A stretch of 64,000 nucleotides of DNA from Gamsiella multidivaricata (taxonomy: Eukaryota > Mortierellomycota > Mortierellomycetes > Mortierellales > Mortierellaceae), in NCBI RefSeq assembly GCF_025024155.1, contig NW_026251721.1, positions 124,001 to 188,000 on the forward strand, written 5' to 3'. A program made the translations under genes and the position numbers. Position 1 is the stretch's first letter. Each line of letters starts with the position of its first letter. The notes under the pieces were generated by a model that was not told the DNA's origin, made no database searches, and was given only the letters and a program-made list of their open reading frames with translations. Positions 27,002 to 37,336 of this stretch are shown in pieces.

Positions 27002-27008
27002 TGACTCA
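27002..27008 (-). promoter_or_regulatory. Gcn4/Cpc1 element (TGACTCA), proximal
   Basis: Perfect TGACTCA on the + strand, TGAGTCA on the gene's strand, 117 nt upstream of the tryptophan synthase ATG. This is the consensus of Gcn4/Cpc1, which activates amino-acid biosynthesis genes on starvation in fungi (established knowledge). Confidence 0.6.
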
Positions 27009-27204
27009 CAACCTGCATTTTACAATCAGGCTCCAGGCAGTCCGCCGCACTATTGACACAGTAGCCTCCATTTATTCTCTGCAGACTGATATAGATCGCC
27101 GCACTTTTTATTTCTTTTTCTCTCGCGCACACGTTCTCCCCCATGTCACTATTAGTCCTCAGCTCCACTTCCTCAAAACCGCTGTGCTCACCAGGGAAAT
27201 TAGA

Positions 27205-27211
27205 TGACTCA
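27205..27211 (-). promoter_or_regulatory. Gcn4/Cpc1 element (TGACTCA), distal
   Basis: Second perfect TGACTCA in the same 508-nt intergenic region, 320 nt upstream of the tryptophan synthase ATG. Confidence 0.5.
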
Positions 27212-27393
27212 CTACCACAACACTGTTCTCTTGTATGGGTGTTGTATGCATCCCGCATTTGCAGTGCGGTTTGGAGGTAGCCATCCTGCTCCCAAAATGA
27301 CCATTTATGACAATCCAAGTACAAAATGAATTTATTTAAATGCTAGATCACGTACACTACAAAGAACACCATACAGCTTGACATCATGATATT

Positions 27394-28002
27394 CTAGAGA
27401 ACGTTCGCAAATTGACAAAAAAAGCGGTCGTCATCTTCGCTGCTCATAGGATAGGGCGTCCGAGGCAAGTAGCTAGTCTTGCTGTCAGGCTTTTCTATTT
27501 CGGCTAGAATCAAACATCAAAGGCATGGAATTCGCGTTAAAAAAAAGTCTTTACAGAACACCTAACGCGAAGAGTGTATGAAATGGACCAATGCCATATA
27601 AAATACGCGTAGACACTTACATAGCGGGAACTGGACGCTAAATGGTCCGGCTGGCAGTTCAAGAAGGTGAGGCGTGGTTGGATTTGTGACTTTTACAATA
27701 GTATCCTCGTGGAGGGGAGGCAGGGTCGCAGAGTTTTGGTAATGGTGGCTGAGTGATTTGGACTTTAGGCACGATGGAGGTAGAGCATGCGGGGCGAAGG
27801 GTCTCCGCTCGGAGGATAATTTGGCGGTCCTGGCAGGTCTGAAATATCCAGTGACTGGGGCACGAGCTGTGCTTGAGAACGGGATAGGCGATGTGAATGA
27901 AGACGAGGGTGCGGGACGCTCGTTGTCTTGTCTAATGGACGTTACCATGATAACTGTGAAGATGATTATGAAATTGAAAAGAGTGAACCCGGCCGTTGGC
28001 AT
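27394..28002 (-). CDS. Small single-pass membrane protein of unknown function
   Basis: Two exons, 28002-27621 and 27503-27394, give 163 residues. The donor is GTAAGTGT and the acceptor ends TTCTAG, with matching phase. The N-terminus is MPTAGF followed by a hydrophobic stretch (about residues 6-22, LFNFIIIFTVIMVTS), which reads as a signal anchor or uncleaved signal. The remainder is Pro/Ser/Arg/His-rich (for example PVTGYFRPART) with no domain I recognise. The C-terminal exon carries SYLPRTPYP and an acidic SSEDDDRFF before the end. The gene lies upstream of, and on the same strand as, tryptophan synthase, and is divergent from the 2-oxoglutarate dehydrogenase E2 gene. Probably lineage-restricted. 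Coding status rests on the clean splice join and composition. Confidence 0.55.
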
Positions 28003-28795
28003 GATGTTAGTTATGGGCTGAGCTGTTCACGCATGTTTCCTAGAATGCATTGGGTCGAAGCACAGTCTGGATCCTTACATGAGATTGGGTATTGTATGTG
28101 GTTTTAGTACGGAGAGGACCGAGTTTCGACAAGGAGCGAAGGAGCTGAAATTCAATGGGAGAAGAAAAGGTAGTTGAGATTGATTTAAGAGAAGTGAAGG
28201 ACGAGGATGGTTTTATAGAGTTTTTAATTCTCTCGACGCTCAGGCTCCATAGTGGGCTGAATGACACCGGACAGAAGCAAAGGCAAAACGATGATCGCCA
28301 TTGTTGATGTTCCTGCAGTGTGGTTTATGCTTTTATGATGTCATGGCAGGCCAAGACACCCACAACAAACCGTAAACGTTAAATATTATTAAAGCGTCCG
28401 AGGTTGGCAGGGTGCTCACTTGCCTTCTTGCTCGTGCCGTAGACCCCCAGCTGATGAGGTCTCCTGAACCGCCACCGTGGCTCGAATCGCAACTGATAGA
28501 TGGAGCTACCTTAAACCTCGCGCAGCAGGGCTTCCAGATGGCGATTGTGGTACTCCAGGAGCAAGAGGGTCCATGTCGAGTCAGGCTCGGGAACTGAGGC
28601 TGGCAAAGGAGAACACCGCACAGATAGCCATCTCGGTCATTCTTTTTCAGAACCATCCCAGCCAATTAGAGATCAGCCGTCGCTTCTGCTACCGCACACG
28701 CTCACTCAAATCCGATTCTTCCTCTCTTTTTGCTTCCACTTCTGCTTTTTTGCTTTTACTTCTTATCTTCACTCACCTGCCTGTATATTCCACCA
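28003..28795. other. Divergent promoter region
   Basis: 793 nt between the small membrane protein (-) and the 2-oxoglutarate dehydrogenase E2 gene (+). It holds a CCAAT box at 28662 and a T/C-rich leader before the E2 ATG. No other gene recognised. Confidence 0.5.
28662..28666 (+). promoter_or_regulatory. CCAAT box (HAP/NF-Y site) ahead of the E2 gene
   Basis: CCAAT within GCCAATTAGA, 134 nt upstream of the ATG. The sequence fits the fungal HAP-complex preference CCAATNA. Yeast KGD2 is a known HAP target, which supports the assignment, but use here is inferred. Confidence 0.5.
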
Positions 28796-30049
28796 ATGAC
28801 GATCTCTACTCTCCGCCCAAAGCAGCTCGCCCGTGCGGCTCGTCCTCTGGCTGCTCTCTCCAGAACATCCACCCTCCTCGCCTCCCCTGCCGTTCAGGTC
28901 ACCCGTCGTCAGCTGTCCATCAACGCTGCCCCTGCCATCACTGTCACCTCACAACGCTTCTGGTATACGACGATTACCATGTTGACTTCCTGTGACGTCT
29001 GAAGAGGGAGGGAGGGGAGGGAAGAGGGATCACTCAGGCAAATTGCCTCTGCTCCCAATTGCTACAAAGCGACTGATCCAACGCGTCATCATCTTCTCTA
29101 CACATGTCTCACCTTTATCTTTACAGCTCTCCCTACCGCGGCCAGGTCCGTTCCTATGGTACGTTGCTCGAGAGGAAGCTGATCGGCAATCACTTGACAT
29201 TTGCGAATCCGGAAAAAGTGACCAGGGCTTCAACGCTCAGTGCAGGTTCTCACAACAGGATTATTTAACCATGACGCCCATTATCTTCATACTTTTATTT
29301 CATTATATTGCTCTCACTAGCCGACTACGTAGTCAAGGTCCCTCACATGGCCGAATCGATCTCGGAGGGTTCCTTGAAGCAGTGGAACAAGAGTACGTCA
29401 ACTGCCACATGCACCATTTGTTTATTTCTTTCCCGGATATGGGAGTCGTGATCAGTTATGGGCAATGGAATCGAAGCATCAGGACCAAGGCACCCTTTTT
29501 ACGTGGGTTCAAGGTAGACATGGACTGTAGTGTTGAGAAACGGAACCTGCGCTTCCCCTCAGCCTGACTCACTTACTCGCGCAGTCATGGATGCAATTGC
29601 ACAGGACGAATGAATCAAGAGCCGAATCACAGGGCTGTTTCGTCGAAAAATCAATCATATTGATACGCCACTATCTTTACATCCATCTTCTATTTTTTCT
29701 TATTAGAGGTCGGGGACTTTGTCAACGTGGACGAGGAGGTTGCCAGCATCGAGACTGACAAGGTAATAACGCCCGAGTCTTGACAGAATGTCATTAGGAC
29801 ACTCCCGCCGGGATATCGGGATAGCAATCTTGCAGGACACAAATGTCGGCCATTCGAATGATATGGTTCGATCAGCAATGAATCCTTTAGCCATTCCTGT
29901 ATCATCAGCTGGTCTACAATACAAAGTCATGGAAGAGACAGAAAAGTCAGCACTCCAGCGGAACGACTACCCGGATCAAGGAGCAATTAAAGATTAAAGG
30001 TAGTTGTCGTACGTCTGGAGAGACAACTCAGCATCACTCGACTGGAGTC

Positions 30050-30080
<31 letters not shown>

Positions 30081-31339
30081 AAAAGAAAAAAGAGGACACG
30101 ACAAGTGAATGGCAGACGGATACCAACATGTTTTCGTCTTACCATGCGTCATCTAGGTCGATGTCGCTGTCAACTCGCCCAAGTCTGGAACCATTGTCGA
30201 ACTCTACGCCAAGGAGGAGGATAACGTCTCTGTTGGCGCTGATCTTTTCAAATTGAAGCTCGGAGATGCTCCTGCGGGTGGTATGTGTCTTTTTTTTTTT
30301 TTTTTTTCTGCGGTAGAGGCTCCATGTAGTCATGTAATCAAATATCAACTCCTTCTGTCTTCAGCGGTCTAACAGCTATTACTTCCGGTAATTAGGAAGC
30401 GCCACATCTAAGAAGGAAGAACCCAAGAAGGAGAAACTCAAGAAGGAGGAGCCCAAGATGGAGGCACCAAAGAAGGAGGAACCAAAGAAAGAGGAGGCCA
30501 AGAAAGTGGAGGTCAAGAAAGAGGAGCCCAAGAAGGAAGACGCTGCTGCAACCCCCAAGCCTTCCAAGGCCCCAACTTCATCTCCATCATCATCATCATC
30601 ATCATCATCCGAGCCCTCCACTCACACCGTCGCCTTCAGCCGGGAGGAACGTGTAGTCAAGATGAACCGCATGCGCCAGACGATCGCCAAGCGTCTGAAG
30701 CAGTCTCAGGAGAACGCAGCCTCGCTTACTACATTTAACGAGGTCGATATGAGCAACCTGATGAAGCTCCGTGCTAACTACAAGGATGCAGTTTTGAAGA
30801 AGCACAACGTAAAGCTGGGATTCATGTCCGCCTTTGTCAAGGCCTCGTGCTACGCTCTCAAGGAATTACCCGCCGTGAACGCAAGGATCGATGGCGACAA
30901 CATTATCTACAATGACTACGCCGACGTCTCTGTCGCTGTTGCTACGCCCAAGGGTCTCGTCACCCCAGTCATCCGCAACGCAGAGAGCCTTTCCTTTGTT
31001 GAGGTCGAGAAGAGCATTGCTCAGTATGGAGCCAAGGCCCGCGATGGTCAGATCGCTATCGAGGATTTGAGCGGAGGCACCTTCACCATCTCGAACGGAG
31101 GTGTCTTTGGATCGATGATGGGCACTCCTATTATCAACGTGCCTCAGAGTGCTATCTTGGGCATGCACGCCATCAAAGAGAGGCCTGTCGCCGTCAACGG
31201 TCAGATCGAGATCCGGCCCATGATGTACATTGCCCTCACCTACGACCATCGTATTATTGACGGACGCGAGGCCACCACCTTCCTTGTCAAGCTCAAGGAG
31301 GTCATCGAGGACCCCGTTCGTCTCTTGTTGGATGTTTAA
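28796..31339 (+). CDS. KGD2: Dihydrolipoyllysine succinyltransferase, E2 of 2-oxoglutarate dehydrogenase
   Basis: Core acyltransferase of the mitochondrial 2-oxoglutarate dehydrogenase complex in the TCA cycle. Six exons, 28796-28962, 29126-29157, 29321-29392, 29707-29762, 30157-30280 and 30396-31339, join in phase to 464 residues. Residues 1-65 are Arg/Ser/Ala-rich, a typical mitochondrial presequence. The lipoyl domain runs from [14 protein letters not shown] to FKLKLGD with lipoyl Lys109 in SIETDK; the intron falls exactly after the Lys109 codon. A Lys/Glu-rich linker with KKEEPKKE repeats and a Ser run follows, and no E1/E3-binding domain is visible, as in yeast Kgd2. The catalytic domain ends with [11 protein letters not shown] (His435, Asp439). 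Its stop codon lies 164 nt from the convergent TRAPPC11 stop. Confidence 0.97.
30050..30078. repeat. Poly-A tract inside an E2-gene intron (29 nt)
   Basis: Uninterrupted run of 29 A followed by GAAAAAGAAAAA, within the 394-nt intron 29763-30156. A T-rich run (30291-30307) sits in the next intron. The long A run in a transcribed intron is notable; effect unknown. Confidence 0.85.
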
Positions 31340-31503
31340 GCGGTCTGTTTCATTTTTTCCCTTCCCATCACCCTCATTCTTTTGCTATGCACTGTTTTGA
31401 TAGACTCGTGCGGCTGCTGTGCAATTGATGTCTGTTCATAAAGGACCCTCACAGGTCAACACTCAGTTCTTTATTATCTTTATGCGCCTGTCCCGCCCTT
31501 CTT

Positions 31504-34500
31504 TTATTTAATCAGCCCTGACTCTGGTTTGACAAAGATCACGACAGCTTCGGTTGTGGCAGTGGTAGATGGAGACCTTGGATTTTGAAGTTGAATCGCA
31601 CCTCGGACCTTGACCAGGACCTCCTCCTGTAGTCCTGCACCCTGTTGCGGCGCTGGTGGCGCTGATTTACCACGCCTTGTGGCCGGTTTCCGTTTGTTAA
31701 CCACGAGCTTCACTCTAGGCAGCCGGACTAATCCTGCGCTGAGAGGATAGCAGCTCATCTGGAGTGGGTGACTGGAGTAAGGAAGGAGTTTGATTGTTGC
31801 CTGCATTGTGCCCGCATATACCATTCCTTCAGACGGTTCTACTGTCATGGCGAGCTCGTGTAGTTTTCCTGTCGGGTTGTGGATTTCATATCGTGCCGTG
31901 AAAGGTTTGTTGACATATGCGACCTTTGGTAGAGCTGAATAGGAACGAGAGGCATGCGGATATGAGCAGACAGGATTATACAACTACAATCTCTTTAGGA
32001 CTAGAAAAAAAAAAAGGCGTCGCAGAACTTACCAGTTGTCATGTATACCTCGGCCCTTGGTAAGGGCAATGGCTGCAAAGGCACATTGGTCACCGAATAA
32101 GGAACAATGTCAGCTGCCCCCTCTTCCGTCCTATCCATCATCAAAGAGAAAAAAGAAAGGAATAAAGGCGCGTGTCATTATGTCAACAAGCATGTCATCA
32201 AGGCGCAACTGGGACAAAAAGCAGCTGTGAGCACAAGATAAAGCGGGTGGACTGACCTTCGCCATTCGATACGCAGGAAACCAACGTCGATTTGTTCAGG
32301 CACCAACTCCAGGTCCGCAGCGACTACCTGTATTAGGTAATTAAATGTCTGCAGGCTGCCCGGTTGCCACTGCTGTACACAAACGCCCTCCCCGCTGTTG
32401 CATTGGGTACTCTGGTCCACTGGATTGAAAATACCACTCTCGACGAGATCCACATGCACACCCACCTCCTGCAAACTTTTCTTCCTTTCTCTTGTTCGGA
32501 TGCTATAGCTTCGGGCCAATCCTCCAGTTGCAGATGTCTCTTTATCGGCATTCAGCCCATCTGCCCGATCATCGACAGAAGAGGCCGTGATCAGTCTGAC
32601 CTCTTTGACTTCAACAGGCCATGGGCCTTCGTTGTTGATCCGTGTCGACATCAAGTACATCTCCTTCTGTGTCAACGCAGGAATTAAGACCTCGCCATGT
32701 TTGTCGTCCACCTGAATGGGCTTCAAGATAGACGGCAACTCATCCGCGGCTTCTGCAGGATGACAGCTTGCTGCAACCCTAGCTAACTGTGGGATATAAT
32801 CTACCTCTGCATCAAAGGGAGGTATGAACAGTACCCTGAATGAATGCTGCTTTTCCGTCCAGGTCTTTTTCTGATCTTTGTCCAACGAAATCTCATATCG
32901 GACCTTGCACACAATCGTCCGCGGCGTCGGGATCTCAAAGGCCTTGACAAAAACAGTTTGTTCTGCCCAAGCACCAACAGCAATCTCCTCCTTTTCAGCC
33001 TGCATATTAATTCCGTCGATCGACGCAGATAAATGAATGCCAGGCAATGTCTGCGAGAAAGGTAACCTGCCGGATGAGAGAGATTCCGCTGCGGCGTGTG
33101 CATCCAGGACGATACTGTCGAGAGATTCGATGGTTGGGTCGATCGGCTGCAGCTCCACGTCCATTTCCATGGCCACCGAACAGGTCTCGCCGTTCCGGAC
33201 CCTAATCTTTATGGGGAAATACTCGTCCAGGTACGCTGGCGACTTGAACAGCGTCCTGATCTCCACTTTAGATTCTCTTGGGATAACCCTAGATGCAGAA
33301 AGATGAAGCGAGCAATAAACACGTTAGCCGCCGAATCGCATGGAAAATGAAAGAAAAGGCGGGTCACATTTTTGCTAGCTTTACCGAAGGGACGACAGAT
33401 GCCTTGCTCCTTTGTCAAGGCTCTTGAAGCGCAGCTTGGGCGCAGAATCTTCTCTGGACTCGGAAATCTCTAGCCATTGTCGCTTGAGAGGCTCATTCTG
33501 CTGAGACAAGAGATGGTGTTGTGGAACGCCATTTTCCTGCTCCTGCGCGACATCCAGCGACGGGAACTCGAACCTGACATTCCAGTGATCCGTAACAATG
33601 CCCAACGTTACTTTGACGATCTGCGTTGAGACAAGAGGAGGAGTCCTCGTTAATAATAGTGAAGGGTACGTGCACTCAAACGACTCTGTAGAGTAATAAG
33701 GCATACCTTCAGTTCTTGTTCATTGGCTGGCACGATAATGCCCTCCAAAACTTTGGTTCCAAATGGAAGGATGTCTAAGTTCACATTCTTCTTCCATGAG
33801 CTCTTTGGAGCTTCGTCCGCAGTGCCGTCGCCATTGTCTTGCTCAAATAAGCACTGCGTACAGTCAATCCAGTCAATGGTCCGTCCTGTCTGGTCTTTTG
33901 TACTTAGCACCTTGGTTGTATTTTGGAGTGTGTCCTCCTGGGTATAAGACCGTGGGTCTTCAAATCGATGGTTCAGCGTTGCATCTGAAAACTCGACGTA
34001 AACAAATGAGATCCTGAACGGCTTGGGCAGCGCTCCCTGACCGCCTTGAGTAGAGAGCTGAACTTGAAATCTGCTCTCCGACGATACAAACGCCTGGCGC
34101 TTCTGGAACTGAATAGCGCAGCCAACTACAACATCAAAAGGAAGTCGCCAAGGTATGGATTAGTCATACTGTTTTCCGCACTCATGGATCACACATTGAG
34201 AGAACTACAGGACGCGTAGACGTACCGAAAGAGTTGATCTGTGGCATCGAAAGCACCAGCGGTTTGTGGACAGTAGTGTTGGCGGGATGAATGTCCGTAT
34301 AAAGGATGCTGACAAGCTCATCAAAGACGCTCTGCCTCTTCACCTCAGTTGATGGCATATCTAATGGGTGCAAATCGCAATTAGTTAATCAGTGCATTAT
34401 GAGGGTCGTCCCTCGAAGCATCAAAAGAAACCTTCACTCACCGGGGCTCAGTAATTCGATCAAAAACTCGACCACGTTCTCCCAGTACCCAAGCTCCTTT

Positions 34501-37051
34501 GCGCATTGAACAGACCACTTCAGAATAGAGGTCAAAATGAGTGTCCATCCTTCCTTGCGATATGTCTTTCCAATCCTCTCAAAGAACCTAGAACAGTAGA
34601 AAGAAAGAAAAAAATAACACCAGTCAGAAACGGCGCTCGTACTAATGTTACATCAGATTGTCGAGTTAAAAAAGGCATTGCGACTCCAACATACTTCAAA
34701 GCCATTTCAAATTTTCCAGCAGTGTAGTAGGTCCCTGCAATCTCGGATGCCAAGAACAATGTCATTCTTCCAGCCTTGTAGCGCTTGAATTGCTCATAGC
34801 TCTTTGTTAGTAGCTCAATGGTCAATGCCAGGTGGTCAATGGTTCGTTCCGCATTCATGGACTGGAGCGATGGCGGGTATGGTTTGCTGGCTGTAGGGAC
34901 AGGTGCCACATCACTATCCGGATATGCCTATATAAACATAGAAAGTTTGTCAGAAGCTGCTACACTCGACTGAACATGGCAGCAGAATCCAGAAGTCAAC
35001 TTATCTTACCTCCTCAGCAGCCTCAAAACGAAGACGCCGTTGTACGCTACAGTTGGCAGCTTGGTGATAAAAGAATCCGGCGTGCTGGAGCACCAGTATG
35101 GGGTTGATGCCAGCCCCGGGGCCATGCGTCCCGCCACCACGACCTCCTCCAACATTGCCACCGTACACAAAGGCATCTCCACCAGGACCAATACCGAATC
35201 CAGTGGTGCCGCTTCCGAGCCCGATCCCTGAAAACTTGTTGAGGTCCTTCGATCCTTCCGACATTCCAGCAAACGATCCATACACGACGCTTCCAGGTGT
35301 GGGTGCCGGCAATTTGAGGCCCAGTTTCGTTCCAATCTCCAATAGGTCTCCAAAAACCCTGTACTGCTTTCCTAGCCATGCCCAGTACTCAAACGAATCA
35401 TCTCCCATTCGCCAGCTCTCTGAGAATGCTTTGAAGACAATCAAATGGCGACGGAAGACGAAAAGTGCTGTTGAGGGGGCATCCAGGTACAGATGAAATT
35501 TGCAAATCTATCGGGAATCGATAGTTAAATATGGAGTTTATGATCAAGCAGACAACATATTTGTGCAGCATTCAAGTTTCCTTACCTTTAAGCACAGACA
35601 GTCCGCAAGAACCTTTGCCTCTGCCCACCGTTTTGTGCGAGCCTGCAGTCCCGGCGCGCCAGGCGTGATAGTGGAGGTGACAGCAAACATGTCAATAAGT
35701 AGTCCATAGGCAGACTCGTAATGCTTGACTGCATTGTCGATGTCCTGCTTGCACTCTGAGAACATGCCCATCTTGAACTCATATCGCAGCATCCAGCCCT
35801 GTACAGAGATTCCCTGTTGCTGCTGAAGCTGTTGTTGTTGTGTTTGCTGAGGGCCGCCTACACTCTGCTGTTGGACAGGCCGCACACTAGCAGTTGTCGC
35901 TGGCAGATTCGATTTCTTCTTCTTATGTCTCTTGACCTGCTCCTTGTAGTAGTTCATGGAGCCTTCGTATTGCGACCGCTGTAAACTATATGAAGGAAAT
36001 TGGAATTAACGATGAAGCGAGCGAATCTGCATCATAAGACGACTGCATCGTATGCATACTTACTTGACAGCAAAGTCGGATATCTCCTGTTTGTTGCTTG
36101 GCGGAAGGACGTAAAATGAGTTCTTGATGTCTAGTCCGGCAGACTTACGTACAAAATTCAAACGGTCCTCGATCGATGGGTCCTCTATCAGGTTTAACGA
36201 ATACAGATGTCAGCTCTTCCGATGTCTTTTCATGCAATGACGCTGCAAAGGGTAAAATTGTCAAGGTTGTGCATCGTACCCATGTGTGATCGTTGTAGGA
36301 TAATAACGGCTGCAAATTTGACCAGTCTGTCCTGGGCGGCTTTCCTATTGTAAAGTGTGATCGAAACAAGCTGGCGTTAGTCAGTCGAATCTCCATATTG
36401 TCTCGATCGCTCTAGGCAATATCCACACCCATACCGACGCTCTAAAAGCTCCTGGGCAAGCACGATGTCGTGTTCGCGTTCCATGGGATCAATGACGCCT
36501 AGAGGACCCTTGTCCGAGAATGCACGATGTCCGTTGTTTTCATTGCCGACTATCGATTCCCGATCCCATAGATCCACAATAGCAATAAAGACTGACGGGA
36601 TCTGCTCGCGGTGTCTTCGTACCCACAAGGGGCTCACCAGTCCATCAGGGTATAAAGGCGAAGAAGGCGAAAAAGGCGACAACGAAGACTGGAAAAGATG
36701 CTGCTGACCGGTTTGCTGAAGGAACTTTCGTGTTGGAGGCAGGATGTAGCTTCGATGCTCTGGGACCACGTAGAATAGAGATCCTGCAAGGCCCTTTGTG
36801 TTATCCCAGTAGGAGACATTATTTCGTTCGAGCATTGCGTGAAGCAGCGCAGCCTTCTGTGCCTCTAGACTTGAGCCCGATGCGGCATGAGCTCCTGGCC
36901 GCGGTGGTGGTGGTGGTGGTGGTGGGGTGTCGCTGTTGGTCTGTGTTGGATTCGTAGAGCCATGATGAGACGCTTCCTCCACGGAGGTGAGGCCGGTGAC
37001 GACCAACGTCGGCTGGAGATGAATGACAAATTCGGGTGGGTAGGTGTCCAT
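31504..37051 (-). CDS. TRAPPC11: TRAPP complex subunit 11 (Gryzun / foie gras family)
   Basis: Tethering-complex subunit of TRAPPIII, acting in ER-Golgi traffic and autophagy. Thirteen exons (high ends 37051, 36344, 36184, 35985, 35507, 34927, 34587, 34360, 34125, 33620, 33288, 32130, 31934; low ends 36435, 36280, 36064, 35586, 35010, 34695, 34442, 34226, 33707, 33385, 32257, 32033, 31504) join in phase to 1476 residues. The foie-gras domain (about 275-690) includes NYYKEQVKRHKKKK, AWLGKQYRVFGDLLE and HAGFFYHQAANCSV. The Gryzun C-terminal part includes FLRIEWRRT, then VTNVPLQPLPLPRAEVYMTT and VNKPFTARYEIHN. A Gly-rich insert (GIGLGSG...GGNVGGGRGGG) of about 60 residues sits inside the foie-gras domain and is unlike the animal protein. 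TRAPPC11 is absent from S. cerevisiae. Start chosen at 37051 because an in-frame TAA lies just upstream. Confidence 0.95.
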
Positions 37052-37336
37052 GTCCACGGCTACTGTCGTTGCTTATTGAAGATTGGATGGTATAATCGGA
37101 TGCCTGGTGCTCCGTGACGACGCGTTCGACGACCAGGGAGATGCGAGTGCCAGACTACAGGGGAAGACAAGTGGGACGTGTGGGAAGTGAGGGCACCCTT
37201 CCAGGACGAAACATTTTCGTAGAGGTCGAGAACCTGTATAATTTTATAGTACCTCAAACAGGCTTTTTTTTCTTCATCAACAACTCTTTACCCCTCCTTC
37301 TTCACCATCTCCTCATCCTCCATCCCACACCCAGTC
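37052..37336. promoter_or_regulatory. Shared divergent promoter, TRAPPC11 / PIS1
   Basis: 285 nt separate the two start codons, so the regulatory DNA must be shared. A TATAATTTTATAG stretch near 37229 could serve PIS1. A T/C-rich leader precedes the PIS1 ATG. Confidence 0.6.

Noticed and set aside
36145..36396. Open reading of TRAPPC11 exon 2 continuing past its donor
   Set aside because: Family alignment and phase require the splice from 36280 to 36184; the open frame is through the intron.
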